64,000 nt of DNA. It comes from Streptomyces sp. NBC_01429. Lineage in GTDB: Bacteria > Actinomycetota > Actinomycetes > Streptomycetales > Streptomycetaceae. This document shows positions 28,955 to 38,027 of this stretch, one piece after another (within the stretch, counting starts at the first letter, position 1; the number at the start of each line of letters is the position of its first letter). Location of the stretch: NCBI RefSeq assembly GCF_036231945.1, contig NZ_CP109599.1, forward strand, positions 1,892,501 to 1,956,500, in the 5' to 3' direction. The position numbers were made by a program, and so were the translations under genes. The notes beneath the pieces were generated by a model, which worked only from the letters and a program-made list of their open reading frames with translations, was not told the DNA's origin and did no database searches.

Positions 28955-29661
28955 CCGCCGGAATCGGCACGGCACGCGGGCTGCGCGGACCGCGCTACGC
29001 GGGACACACCATGGCCGTCGACCATCTGGGCTCGCTGGCCCTGCCGGTGGGCGACGACGGTGTGGTGCTCGGTGACGACGCTGAGGGCCGTCAGCAGTTG
29101 GTCGGCTTCCACCGCTCGACTCCGTACGACGTACTGCTCATCGGCGGCCTGTGGTCGGCCCAGGTGCTGGCGCTGCGCGCGGCGGGTACGGGTGCGCGGG
29201 TGGCGGTCGAGACCGGGCGGCCCCAGGCGTGGACGATGCTGGCGCAGGCCGCGGGCGCGGGGCTGGAGTGCATCACCCTGCACGAGGTGGGACGCGTGCC
29301 TCCGATGGGTGCCACGGTCGGCAGCCCGGTGGTGGTGATCCGGGACTGCGGCATGCGCCCGCCGCGCGGTCGTGTGGTGTCCGCGCCCTGGCAGTCCGTG
29401 ATGACCCTGCTGCCGTATCTGAGCCCGGTGGCGCCGCGGTTGATGCGGGACTCCACACTGGTGGGGGTGCAGCGGATATCGCCGCAGGAGGCGGAGCAGA
29501 CCAGCCGCATTCTGGGGCTGTCCCGGGCCGAGAGCGACGCCCTGCCCACGCTGGCGGACGGAGTGACTCTCTGGTGCACCGGGCGGGAACGGCACTGGGT
29601 GATGACGAGTCCCACGGACGCGGAGACCGGTCTGCTGGGCGTCGCCCGCCGGATGGACTGA
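28951..29661 (+). CDS. ESX-associated protein coupled to eccE, unknown function
   Basis: 236 residues. The ATG at 28951 overlaps the eccE stop by four bases. No membrane helix or signal. A conserved-looking core (PYDVLLIGGLWSAQVLALRA, then VGSPVVVIRDCGMRPPRGRV) suggests a small alpha/beta nucleotide- or protein-binding fold, with no recognisable catalytic motif. I know it only as a protein that accompanies EccE in Streptomyces ESX loci. The product is probably a cytoplasmic accessory of the secretion complex. Confidence 0.78.
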   Translation: MTAGIGTARGLRGPRYAGHTMAVDHLGSLALPVGDDGVVLGDDAEGRQQLVGFHRSTPYDVLLIGGLWSAQVLALRAAGTGARVAVETGRPQAWTMLAQAAGAGLECITLHEVGRVPPMGATVGSPVVVIRDCGMRPPRGRVVSAPWQSVMTLLPYLSPVAPRLMRDSTLVGVQRISPQEAEQTSRILGLSRAESDALPTLADGVTLWCTGRERHWVMTSPTDAETGLLGVARRMD

Positions 29662-29671
29662 GGCGCGGACA

Positions 29672-29755
29672 GCGGCACCGGCCGGGGCCTGGGCTGCGGC
29701 ACTGGCTGAGACATGGGCCGAGGCATGGGCTGAAGTACAGCCTGGGCACGGCCCG
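29672..29755. repeat. Seven degenerate 12-bp tandem repeats
   Basis: Starting 11 bases past the preceding stop, successive 12-mers read GCGGCACCGGCC, GGGGCCTGGGCT, GCGGCACTGGCT, GAGACATGGGCC, GAGGCATGGGCT, GAAGTACAGCCT and GGGCACGGCCCG. They lie between the eccE-coupled gene and the DUF397 gene. No role is known. Confidence 0.6.
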
Positions 29756-29800
29756 AGGGCCGCATTCCCGGAGTGTTCCATCGCGGGGAATGAGCTGTCC

Positions 29801-29806
29801 TAGGAT
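29801..29806 (+). promoter_or_regulatory. Possible -10 hexamer upstream of the DUF397 gene
   Basis: TAGGAT matches the Streptomyces -10 pattern, about 100 bases before the start codon. No convincing -35 was found at 16-18 bases. Confidence 0.3.
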
Positions 29807-29903
29807 GCCGAAGTGGCTTTGACCGGCATCCAGCGGACATTCCCCTGTATCCGTCGCGGAGAATCCACCTTCATCTCGGCCGTTACGAAAGGAATCTTCA
29901 CCC

Positions 29904-30137
29904 ATGGGGAGCGCACAGGAGAAGGACGAGCTGTACGCCCTCGACATCTCTGGTGTCGAGTGGCACGGTGCCCCCGGCACCAGCGCGGACGAGGAGCGGG
30001 TCGAGATCGCCTATCTGCCCGAGGGCGCCGTGGCCATGCGGTCCTCGCTGGACCACGACACGGTGCTGCGCTACACGGAGGCCGAGTGGCGGGCGTTCGT
30101 ACTCGGCGCGCGTGACGGCGAGTTCGACTTGCAGTGA
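29904..30137 (+). CDS. DUF397-domain small protein
   Basis: 77 residues. Matches the actinobacterial DUF397 pattern: SGVEWHGAPGTSADEERVEI, PEGAVAMRSSLDHDTVLRYT, then TEAEWRAFVLGARDGEFD. Such proteins usually sit next to an XRE-type helix-turn-helix regulator and act with it. No such regulator is adjacent here, so this copy is an orphan within the ESX locus. The ATG at 29904 has AAAGGAATC upstream, and a strong terminator follows the stop. Confidence 0.88.
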   Translation: MGSAQEKDELYALDISGVEWHGAPGTSADEERVEIAYLPEGAVAMRSSLDHDTVLRYTEAEWRAFVLGARDGEFDLQ

Positions 30138-30153
30138 TCCACCGGACGGACGG

Positions 30154-30188
30154 GAAAGGGGCGCGCTCGTGACGAGCGCGCCCCTTTC
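30154..30188 (+). terminator. Strong terminator after the DUF397 gene
   Basis: A perfect 16-bp stem, 30154-30169 against 30173-30188, with a 3-base loop (TGA). It begins 17 bases past the stop. Confidence 0.88.
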
Positions 30189-30611
30189 GTCTGCGTGAAC
30201 ATACGGTGTCCGGCCGCGCGGGCGGCGTCGCCCCGTGGTGTACTCCCTGCGGCGGGCTGTTCGTCAGCACCAGTCACCCGGCCGAGACCGGATTGTTGGG
30301 TGGCGTGCGTTGGGCGGACCTATGACCGAAATCCGCAGCGGAATATACGAATTCGACTCCTTCGCCCCGCATACGGAGCCGCTCACGGCCCGCTTGCGGG
30401 CGGTCACGGCACGGCCGGAGGCGCATCGCGGACGGTCCGCCCTGACGTGGTGCCGCCGACGGCGATTAGGGTGGGTGCGGGCGCGGAAGTACGGGACCGG
30501 CGGGCACGTCGGCCGCGCCGCAAAGGGGAAGAGCCGGGCTGACCGGACGGACGGATTCGGTCGCCCCCACCCACCACGGCACAAGGGTGCTCGACCACAT
30601 CAGGAGGCAAA
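30189..30611. other. 423-base leader before the EspI-like gene, no convincing gene
   Basis: Open frames here lack ribosome sites and family resemblance. One that begins with ATG at 30322 has no Shine-Dalgarno and runs into the next gene. The AGGAGG at 30602-30607 belongs to the gene at 30612. The rest probably holds its promoter and 5' leader; I see no riboswitch-like fold. Confidence 0.45.
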
Positions 30612-33600
30612 GTGAACGGCGATCGGGACGAGATCCGGGGAGGCTGGAACAGGCCGGCCACGGACGATCAGTCCGACGCGGAGCCCGAGATGACGGGTGA
30701 GTTCACCATCGACTACACCCCGCCCGCCTGGTACACGCAGAACGCGCCGGGGGACACGTCCGGTGGTGGCGCGTCGGCCGCGACCGTGCCCGCCAACTCG
30801 CCCCCGCCGCCGGACGGTACGCCCGTCGCCGTGCCGGGGCTGCCCGCAGGGCCCGGCTACGACCCGAACTGGGCTCAGGGCAGGCCGCCGCAGCCCCCGC
30901 AGCCGGGTCCGGAGCCGTCCGCCGCACCGGCGCCGCCGGTCGGTGTTCCTCCAGTCGGTGCTCCGCCCGTAGGTGTTCCGCCCGTCAACGCCGCGTCGGA
31001 CTCCGCTCCTGGAGCGCCGGGGCCGTTCGGTGACGGCGGCAGCGATGTGGAGAGCGGCGCGACGATGCGGTTCTCCCCGGCCGCGCTCAAGCGCGAGTTC
31101 GCGGAGCGCGACGCGGAGAAGGAGCGGGCGGCGAAGGCAGCCGCCGGAAACACGGGCCCCGCCGCGGCCGACGCCCCCGAAGGAGTGGCCGAGCACGCGG
31201 ACGCCCCCGCGACCGTGGGAGCCGGGGAGAGCACGGCACCCACCGAACCCCCTGCCGCCACGCCGGAACCCGCCGTCGCCGACAGCCGCGCCGACGCCGA
31301 GAGCTCCACCAATGCCGACGCCGACGGCGACGCCGACGGCGAGCACGAAGGTACGGACCGGGCCGAGGCTTCGGACGCCCCGCAGGCCGAGTCCGAGGCC
31401 GAGGCCGTGCACGGTCCCGGGGCCGCCACCGCCGACACGGACTCCGACCAGGCCGACCACGCCGAGGACTCCGACCAGGCCGCCCCGGACGAGGTCCCGG
31501 CGACAGCGGTGGCCGTACGGGAGGAGGAGGGCCGGCCCGAGGCCGACAACGTCGACAACGCGGCGGCCGCCTCGGACCACGACGACGCCGTTCCCGCCGA
31601 TGCCGCGCCCACGGACTCCGCACCCGCCGACGCGGTACCGGCCGAGGAGTCCGCGGACGCCGCCGACGCCGCGGACGCCGAACCCCAGGACGCTCCCCCG
31701 GCTGCCGCGTCGGCGCAGCCCTGGTCGCCGCAGCAGCCCGCGCCGTACAGCGCCGGGCTGCCGCCGCTGCCGCCCGCGTTCCAGCCGGCCCCGCCCGCCT
31801 CCGCACCGCAGTGGCCCGCCTCGCAGCAGCAGGCCGAGCCCCAGGTCCAGCCACCGCAGGGCGCGGGCCCGAGCCCGTACGTATGGCCCCCGCACCCGGC
31901 GCAGAGCGGCTACGGCTTCCCTCAGCAGCAGGGACAACCGGCAGCGCCAGGACCCGCCGCGCAGCCACCGGCCGCGCCGCAATCCGCCGCCCCGCAGCCC
32001 CCGGCCCCCGCATCGGCCCCCGCACCCGCCCCGCAGCAGCCCGCGCAGCCGCAGCCGGCCCCCGGCCCCAACACCCCCGCCCCGCTTCCCGGTTACGGCT
32101 TCCCGCACCAGCAGGGTCAGCCGGGACCGTACGCGGCCCCCGCTCCGCATCCGGCCGCCCCCCTGGGCGGTTACGGCTTCCCGCAGCAGGGGCAGCCGGG
32201 CGCGCAGCCTCCCGTCCCCGCTGCCCCCGTCCCCGCTGCCCCCGTACCCCCGGCCGCCGGGGCGCCGCACGTTCCCCCGCAGCCGGGGCCGCGGAGTCCG
32301 GACGCCCCGCAGGCTCCGCAGTATCCCCAGGCTCAGCAGTTCCATCAGCCCCAGCCCCACCAGCAACCCGCTCCCGGGCCCGGCGGCGGCCCGGTGGATC
32401 CGCGCACCGGCGCCGGCTGGCCGTCGGCCGTCGCGCACGACCACCGGGAGCGCTCCGTACCGGGTGCGCCGCTCGGCTACACGGCGGCCGTGGAGCTTTC
32501 CTCGGACCGGCTGCTGCGCAACAACAAGCCGAAGGCCAGGAGCAGCCGTCCCACGTCAGGGGGGTCGCGCTTCCGGATCGGCGGCAGGGCGGCGGAGGCC
32601 GAGCGGCAGCGCAAGCTCGATCTGATCCGTACCCCGGTGCTCTCCTGCTACCGGATCGCGGTCATCAGCCTCAAGGGCGGGGTCGGCAAGACCACGACGA
32701 CCACCGCGCTCGGCTCCACCCTGGCGACCGAGCGGCAGGACAAGATCCTGGCGATCGACGCCAACCCGGACGCCGGTACGCTCGGCCGCCGCGTACGGCG
32801 GGAGACCGGGGCGACCATCCGGGACCTGGTCCAGGCGATCCCGCACCTGCACAGCTATATGGACATCCGGCGGTTCACCTCGCAGGCGTCCTCCGGGCTG
32901 GAGATCATCGCCAACGACGTGGACCCGGCCGTCTCGACCTCGTTCAACGACGAGGACTACCGGCGTGCCATCGATGTGCTGGGCAAGCAGTATCCGATCA
33001 TCCTCACGGACTCGGGCACCGGTCTGCTCTACAGCGCGATGCGCGGGGTGCTGGACCTCGCCGATCAGCTGATCATCATCTCGACGCCCTCGGTGGACGG
33101 TGCGAGCAGCGCCTCCACGACGCTCGACTGGCTGTCCGCGCACGGGTACGCCGACCTGGTGCAGCGCTCGCTGACGGTCATCTCCGGGGTCCGCGAGACG
33201 GGCAAGATGATCAAGGTCGACGACATCGTGCAGCACTTCGAGACCCGCTGCCGGGGCGTGGTCGTGGTGCCCTTCGACGAACATCTGGCGGCCGGCGCCG
33301 AGGTGGACCTCGACATGATGCGGCCCAAGACGCGCGAGGCGTACTTCCACCTCTCCGCCCTGGTCGCCGAGGACTTCGTACGGGCCCAGCAGGCGCAGGG
33401 GCTGTGGACCGCGGACGGCAACCCGCCGCCGCACCTCGCGCCGCCGATGCCCGGCTACCAGGGCCAGCAGATGCAGGGGCAGCCGTTCCCGGGTCAGCCG
33501 GTGCCGGGACAGCCCCAGGGACAGCCCTACCCCTACCCGCCCCAGCAGTACCAGCAGCAACCGCCGCCGCAGCACCCCCAGCAGCAGCGCCCGCCCTACC

Positions 33601-33890
33601 CGTACCCGCCGCAACAGCAGCAGTACGCCGGTCCGCAGCCGGGGGCGGCCGCGCAGCAGGGGTGGCAGCAGTCGCCGCCGCCCGGCCAGCCGCAACACAC
33701 GCAGCAGCCACAGCCCCAGCAGCCCGCCCAGGGCCAGGGCCAGCCCCAGCCGCACCAGCCGCCCTACCCGGCCGGTCCCGCGCAGGGACAGCCGGGCCAG
33801 CAGAATCAGCCGGGCGCGCCGGGTGCCGTCCCGCCGGGTGAATGGCCTCCGCAGCAGACCCCACCCGCACCGCCAGCGCCTCAGCAGTAG
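30612..33890 (+). CDS. MinD/ParA-type ATPase with long disordered ends, EspI-like
   Basis: 1092 residues. An N-terminal ~640-residue region is extremely rich in Ala, Pro, Glu, Asp and later Gln. A MinD/ParA-like P-loop domain follows (about 675-940) with the deviant Walker A KGGVGKT (residues 688-694), [12 protein letters not shown], and switch-like [10 protein letters not shown] Pro/Gln/Tyr/Gly-rich tail ends the protein. The same disordered-plus-MinD layout is known for mycobacterial EspI, an ATP-sensitive modulator of ESX-1. The GTG at 30612 has AGGAGG upstream. It is separated from the core genes by a terminator and has its own strong terminator. Confidence 0.88.
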   Translation: MNGDRDEIRGGWNRPATDDQSDAEPEMTGEFTIDYTPPAWYTQNAPGDTSGGGASAATVPANSPPPPDGTPVAVPGLPAGPGYDPNWAQGRPPQPPQPGPEPSAAPAPPVGVPPVGAPPVGVPPVNAASDSAPGAPGPFGDGGSDVESGATMRFSPAALKREFAERDAEKERAAKAAAGNTGPAAADAPEGVAEHADAPATVGAGESTAPTEPPAATPEPAVADSRADAESSTNADADGDADGEHEGTDRAEASDAPQAESEAEAVHGPGAATADTDSDQADHAEDSDQAAPDEVPATAVAVREEEGRPEADNVDNAAAASDHDDAVPADAAPTDSAPADAVPAEESADAADAADAEPQDAPPAAASAQPWSPQQPAPYSAGLPPLPPAFQPAPPASAPQWPASQQQAEPQVQPPQGAGPSPYVWPPHPAQSGYGFPQQQGQPAAPGPAAQPPAAPQSAAPQPPAPASAPAPAPQQPAQPQPAPGPNTPAPLPGYGFPHQQGQPGPYAAPAPHPAAPLGGYGFPQQGQPGAQPPVPAAPVPAAPVPPAAGAPHVPPQPGPRSPDAPQAPQYPQAQQFHQPQPHQQPAPGPGGGPVDPRTGAGWPSAVAHDHRERSVPGAPLGYTAAVELSSDRLLRNNKPKARSSRPTSGGSRFRIGGRAAEAERQRKLDLIRTPVLSCYRIAVISLKGGVGKTTTTTALGSTLATERQDKILAIDANPDAGTLGRRVRRETGATIRDLVQAIPHLHSYMDIRRFTSQASSGLEIIANDVDPAVSTSFNDEDYRRAIDVLGKQYPIILTDSGTGLLYSAMRGVLDLADQLIIISTPSVDGASSASTTLDWLSAHGYADLVQRSLTVISGVRETGKMIKVDDIVQHFETRCRGVVVVPFDEHLAAGAEVDLDMMRPKTREAYFHLSALVAEDFVRAQQAQGLWTADGNPPPHLAPPMPGYQGQQMQGQPFPGQPVPGQPQGQPYPYPPQQYQQQPPPQHPQQQRPPYPYPPQQQQYAGPQPGAAAQQGWQQSPPPGQPQHTQQPQPQQPAQGQGQPQPHQPPYPAGPAQGQPGQQNQPGAPGAVPPGEWPPQQTPPAPPAPQQ

Positions 33891-33912
33891 CGCTTCAGAG
33901 GTCGAGACCAAT

Positions 33913-33946
33913 GAGGGGCCGCACCGTCTCCACGGTGCGGCCCCTC
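33913..33946 (+). terminator. Terminator after the EspI-like gene
   Basis: A perfect 15-bp stem (33913-33927 with 33932-33946) and a 4-base loop CTCC, beginning 23 bases past the stop. Confidence 0.88.
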
Positions 33947-34086
33947 GGCGCATTACCGCAGACCACACGGGGTTTGAGCGACCGTTGACTGACCGGACAA
34001 GCGCTGATAAACCTTCGCTTCACCAGTTGGCGAACCAGCAGCAACCCGGCTTCTCCGTGCGAGTGATAACACGAGGTCACCGTCCC

Positions 34087-35976
34087 ATGGTCGAAAGAGT
34101 TCCCCCGCACACCGCGCGACAGTCCGTCCGGCCCCGCTCCCGCCGCCGTCCGCGCATCCGTCTCCGTCAGCTCCTGATCTCGGGTGCCGCTTCCGCCGCG
34201 CTGGTGGCCGGATCCGTGCTCCCGCTCGGCCCGCTGCTCCCGGCGCCGCAGGAGGCCCGGGCCGCCGACGGCAAGAAGGTTCTCACTGTCGCGGTCAGTC
34301 AGAGCGTCGACTCGCTCAGCCCCTTCCTCGCGCAGCGGCTGACCAGCACCAGCATCCACCGGCTGGCATACGAGTACCTGACGAACTACGACCCCGGGGA
34401 CGCGCACACCGTCCCCGGCTTCGCCACCGCGTGGAAGCCGTCGGCCGACAAGCTGACGTGGACGTTCACCATCCGCGGGGACTCGAAGTGGTCCGACGGC
34501 CGGAAGGCCACGTCCGAGGACGCCGCCTGGACGTTCAACAAGATGATGACGGACCCGAACGCCGCCACCGCCAACGGCAGCTTCACCGCCAACTTCGACG
34601 AGGTCACCGCGCCCGACCCGACCACGCTGGTCATCAAGCTGAAGAAGCCGCAGGCCACGATGACGGCGCTCGACGTGCCGATCGTGCCGAAGCACATCTG
34701 GGAGAAGGTCGGTGACTTCTCCAAGTTCAACAACGACAAGACGTTCCCGATCGTCGGCAACGGTCCGTTCGTCATCACGGACTACAAGGTCGACCAGTAC
34801 GTCAAGCTCAAGCCCAACAAGGACTTCTGGCGCGGCGCGCCCAAGTTCGACGAGCTGGTCTTCAAGTACTACAAAGACGGGGACGCGGCTGTCGCGGCGC
34901 TGCAGAAGGGCGAGGTGTCCTTCGTCTCCAACCTGACCCCGGCCCAGGCCGCGGCGCTGAAGAGCGCCAAGGACATCAAGGTGAACAACGCCCCGGGGCG
35001 GCGCTTCTACGCACTCGCCACCAACCCCGGCGCGCGGTCGAAGGACGGGACGAAGTTCGGCAACGGGGACGCGGCGCTGCGGGACCCGGCGGTGCGCAAG
35101 GCGCTCTTCCAGGCCGTGGACCGCGGGACGGTCATCGACAAGGTGTTCCAGGGGTACGCGGTCGAGGGCCAGGGGTACATCCCGCCGCGCTTCGCACCGT
35201 ACTTCTGGCAGCCCTCCGACGACCGGCGGATCGCGTACGACCCGGCGGCGGCGGTCCGGACGCTCGACAAGGCCGGCTACCGGAAGAACGGGGCGGGCAA
35301 GCGGGTCGGCAAGGACGGCAAGCCGCTCGACTTCCGGATCCTGTGCCACGCCACCGACCCGAACGACAAGGCGATCGGCAAGTACCTCCAGGAGTGGTGG
35401 GGCGCGCTCGGCATCGGGCTGAAGGTCGAGTGCCTCGACAACGTCTCCGACCCCTGGCTGGCGGGAGACTACGACCTGGCCTTCGACGGCTGGTCCGTCA
35501 GCCCGGATCCCGACAACGCCCTCTTCATTCATACGTGCTACTCACTCCCCGCCACCCCCAAGGACAGCGGAGCCACCGACAACTTCATCTGCGACAAGCG
35601 GTTCGACGACCTCTATACGCGGCAGACGGCGGAGTACGACACCGCCAAGCGGGCGGATCTGGTCAAGCAGATGGAGTCGCGGCTGTACGACACCGGGTAC
35701 ATGAACGTCATGGCGTATCCGAACGCGGTCGAGGCGTACCGCACCGACCAGATCAAGTCGATCACGACGATGCCGGAGGCGGCCGGGAACATCTGGGGCC
35801 AGGACGGCTACTGGAGCTGGTGGTCGGCGACGCCCGCCGCCGACGCCGGGGGCGGTTCGGGCGGCTCCTCCTCGACCGGTGTGCTGATCGGGGTGGGGGC
35901 CGTCGTGGTGGTCGCGGCCGTCGCCGGTGGCCTCGTCATGAGGCGCCGCCGTTCCACCGCGGAAGACCGTGAATAG
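34087..35976 (+). CDS. Oligopeptide-type ABC transporter substrate-binding protein
   Basis: Extracytoplasmic solute-binding protein, family 5 (peptide/nickel class), 629 residues. A long basic N-terminus with a hydrophobic helix (about 29-50) ends at a Sec-type site ARA-AD near residue 60. The binding domain begins VLTVAVSQSVDSLSPFLAQR and contains FTIRGDSKWSDGRKATSEDA. There is no lipobox cysteine. Instead the C-terminus has a hydrophobic helix (GVLIGVGAVVVVAAVAGGLV) and a basic tail, so it is probably tethered by that segment. The ATG at 34087 has CGAGGTC upstream. First gene of a five-gene transporter operon. Confidence 0.93.
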   Translation: MVERVPPHTARQSVRPRSRRRPRIRLRQLLISGAASAALVAGSVLPLGPLLPAPQEARAADGKKVLTVAVSQSVDSLSPFLAQRLTSTSIHRLAYEYLTNYDPGDAHTVPGFATAWKPSADKLTWTFTIRGDSKWSDGRKATSEDAAWTFNKMMTDPNAATANGSFTANFDEVTAPDPTTLVIKLKKPQATMTALDVPIVPKHIWEKVGDFSKFNNDKTFPIVGNGPFVITDYKVDQYVKLKPNKDFWRGAPKFDELVFKYYKDGDAAVAALQKGEVSFVSNLTPAQAAALKSAKDIKVNNAPGRRFYALATNPGARSKDGTKFGNGDAALRDPAVRKALFQAVDRGTVIDKVFQGYAVEGQGYIPPRFAPYFWQPSDDRRIAYDPAAAVRTLDKAGYRKNGAGKRVGKDGKPLDFRILCHATDPNDKAIGKYLQEWWGALGIGLKVECLDNVSDPWLAGDYDLAFDGWSVSPDPDNALFIHTCYSLPATPKDSGATDNFICDKRFDDLYTRQTAEYDTAKRADLVKQMESRLYDTGYMNVMAYPNAVEAYRTDQIKSITTMPEAAGNIWGQDGYWSWWSATPAADAGGGSGGSSSTGVLIGVGAVVVVAAVAGGLVMRRRRSTAEDRE

Positions 35977-35979
35977 CGC

Positions 35980-37056
35980 ATGAGCGGCGCGAGCACCCCC
36001 GGGGTGGTGCGGGACGCGGCCGGTGGCCCGGTGGAGACCGGGCCACCGGGCCGGCCCGCCCGCGCCGCCTCCGGCACCAGGTCCGCCTATCCGCTCTATG
36101 TGGCGGGCAAGCTGGGCGGCGCCGCCGTCTCGCTGTTCGCCGTCCTCGTCACCAGCTTCTTCCTCTTCCGGATCATCCCCGGCGACCCGGTCAAGGCGAT
36201 GACCCACGGCGTTCCGACGTCCGCGGCGCAGATGGCCACGCTGCGCAGGCAGTTCGGCCTCGATCTGCCGCTGTGGCAGCAGTTCACCGACTACTGCGCC
36301 AAGGCGCTGAGCGGGGACCTGGGCACCTCGTACCAGTTCCACGCGCCGGTCGGCGAGCTGATCACCGAGAAGCTGCCCGCGACGCTGCTGCTCACGGGCG
36401 CCGCCGTGGTGATCTACTCGGCGCTCGGGCTCTGGCTCGGTACGCGCTCAGCGTGGCGCAACGGCAGCCTCGGCGACCGGCTCAGCACCGGCGTGGCGCT
36501 CACGCTGTGGTCGGTGCCCGCCTTCTGGCTCGGTCTGCTGCTGATCATCTTCTTCTCGGTGGGCATCGGCCCGATCCCCGGCATGTTCCCCACCGGCGGG
36601 ATGGAGTCGGGCGACACGACCGGCTTCGCGTACGTCGTGGACGTGGCGCACCACATGGTGCTGCCGGTGACCACCCTGGTCGCGGTCGGCTACGCGCAGA
36701 CGCTGCTCGTCATGCGGTCCTCGCTGCTGGACGAGATGGGCGGCGACTATCTGACGACGGCCCGGGCGAAGGGGCTGCGGGACGACCTCGTACGCCGCAG
36801 GCACGCGGTGCCCAACGCGATGCTGCCCACGGTCACCATGGTCTTCATCAATCTGGGCCATGTGGCCGCCGGTTCGATCCTGGTCGAGACGGTCTTCTCC
36901 TGGCCGGGCCTCGGCGGGCTGTTCTACCAGGCGCTGAGCGTGCCCGATCTGCCGCTCGTCCAGGGGCTCTTCGTGGTCTTCGCCGGTGCCATGATCCTGG
37001 CGAACCTCCTCGCCGACCTGCTCTATCCGCTGCTCGATCCCCGGGTGGGCCGATGA
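35980..37056 (+). CDS. Peptide ABC transporter permease, DppB/OppB type
   Basis: 358 residues and six predicted membrane helices. The N-terminal ~35 residues are Gly/Pro-rich, then the family motif FAVLVTSFFLFRIIPGDPVK. The cytoplasmic EAA-like loop is GGDYLTTARAKGLRDDLVRR, which contacts the ATPase. It starts three bases after the binding-protein stop and its own stop is overlapped by the next gene (ATGA). Confidence 0.94.
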   Translation: MSGASTPGVVRDAAGGPVETGPPGRPARAASGTRSAYPLYVAGKLGGAAVSLFAVLVTSFFLFRIIPGDPVKAMTHGVPTSAAQMATLRRQFGLDLPLWQQFTDYCAKALSGDLGTSYQFHAPVGELITEKLPATLLLTGAAVVIYSALGLWLGTRSAWRNGSLGDRLSTGVALTLWSVPAFWLGLLLIIFFSVGIGPIPGMFPTGGMESGDTTGFAYVVDVAHHMVLPVTTLVAVGYAQTLLVMRSSLLDEMGGDYLTTARAKGLRDDLVRRRHAVPNAMLPTVTMVFINLGHVAAGSILVETVFSWPGLGGLFYQALSVPDLPLVQGLFVVFAGAMILANLLADLLYPLLDPRVGR

Positions 37057-38027
37057 CACTGGAGAAAACGCCACCGACGCCGCCGACGCCGCGGACGCCC
37101 GCCGTCCCGGCGCCCCTCCCGGCCGCGCCGCCCCCGCGCTCGGCGGCCGCGCTCGCCCGCGCCCGCCGCCGCGCCTCGGTCGTCCGCTTCTGGCAGCGCT
37201 ACCGCACCCATCGCGGCGGCCTCTTCGGTCTCGCCGGGCTCTCCCTCATCGCGCTGATCGCCCTGTTCGCACCGCTGCTCGTCGGCAGTGACGTGCGCAG
37301 TGTGACCAACGCGCCGGGCACGGCCCTGGAGGCACCGAGCGCGCGGTTCCCCCTCGGCACGGACCAGTTCGGGCGCTCGCTGCTCTCCCTGCTGATCTGG
37401 GGCTCGCGGGTCTCGCTGACCGTCGGGCTGCTGGCGGCCGCGCTGTCAGTGGCCATCGGTACGCTGGTCGGCATCGTCGCCGGGCACTACGGCGGCTGGT
37501 TCGCGACCGTGATCATGCGCGTCACCGACTGGTTCCTGGTGATGCCGACGCTCGTCCTGGCCATCGTGCTGGCCACGGTGATGTCCCGGTCGATCTGGAC
37601 GGTGATCCTGGCGATCGGCGTCACCAGCTGGCCGACCACCGCACGGCTCGTACGGGCCCAGACCATCGCCGTCGAGTCCCGCCCCTACATCGAACGCGCG
37701 CGGGCCCTGGGCGGCGGACACCGGCACATCATGACGCGCCATGTGCTGCCCAATGTGATGCCGCTGGTGCTCGCGCAGACGACACTCGGGATCTCCGCCG
37801 CGATCCTGACGGAGGCGACCCTCGCCTTCCTCGGACTCGGCGATCCGATCATCATCTCGTGGGGCGGCATGCTCCAGGACGCGCGCGAGGCAGGCGCGGT
37901 CTCCTCCGGGCACTGGTGGTATCTGGCACCGCCCGGGATCGCCATCGCGTTCGTCGCGCTCGCCTTCACCCTCTGCGGCCGGGCCATCGAGTCCGTGCTC
38001 AATCCGAAGCTGGGGGTGTCCCGATGA
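37053..38027 (+). CDS. Peptide ABC transporter permease, DppC/OppC type
   Basis: 324 residues. A Pro/Ala-rich N-terminus (about 1-35) precedes the OppC N-domain (RGGLFGLAGLSLIALIALFA) and FPLGTDQFGRSLLSLLIWGS, the typical GTDxxGRD-like segment. The EAA-like loop is RPYIERARALGGGHRHIMTR. ATG at 37053 overlaps the dppB-type stop. It forms the heterodimeric pore with the preceding permease. Confidence 0.94.
   Translation: MTLEKTPPTPPTPRTPAVPAPLPAAPPPRSAAALARARRRASVVRFWQRYRTHRGGLFGLAGLSLIALIALFAPLLVGSDVRSVTNAPGTALEAPSARFPLGTDQFGRSLLSLLIWGSRVSLTVGLLAAALSVAIGTLVGIVAGHYGGWFATVIMRVTDWFLVMPTLVLAIVLATVMSRSIWTVILAIGVTSWPTTARLVRAQTIAVESRPYIERARALGGGHRHIMTRHVLPNVMPLVLAQTTLGISAAILTEATLAFLGLGDPIIISWGGMLQDAREAGAVSSGHWWYLAPPGIAIAFVALAFTLCGRAIESVLNPKLGVSR

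Noticed and set aside
30322..30615. Possible small gene starting at ATG 30322
   Set aside because: No Shine-Dalgarno, basic low-complexity protein, and it overlaps the strong AGGAGG and start of the next gene.
30600..32444. 614-codon open frame antisense to the EspI-like gene
   Set aside because: Gly/Arg-only composition mirrors the Ala/Pro-rich coding strand; no ribosome site or known domain.
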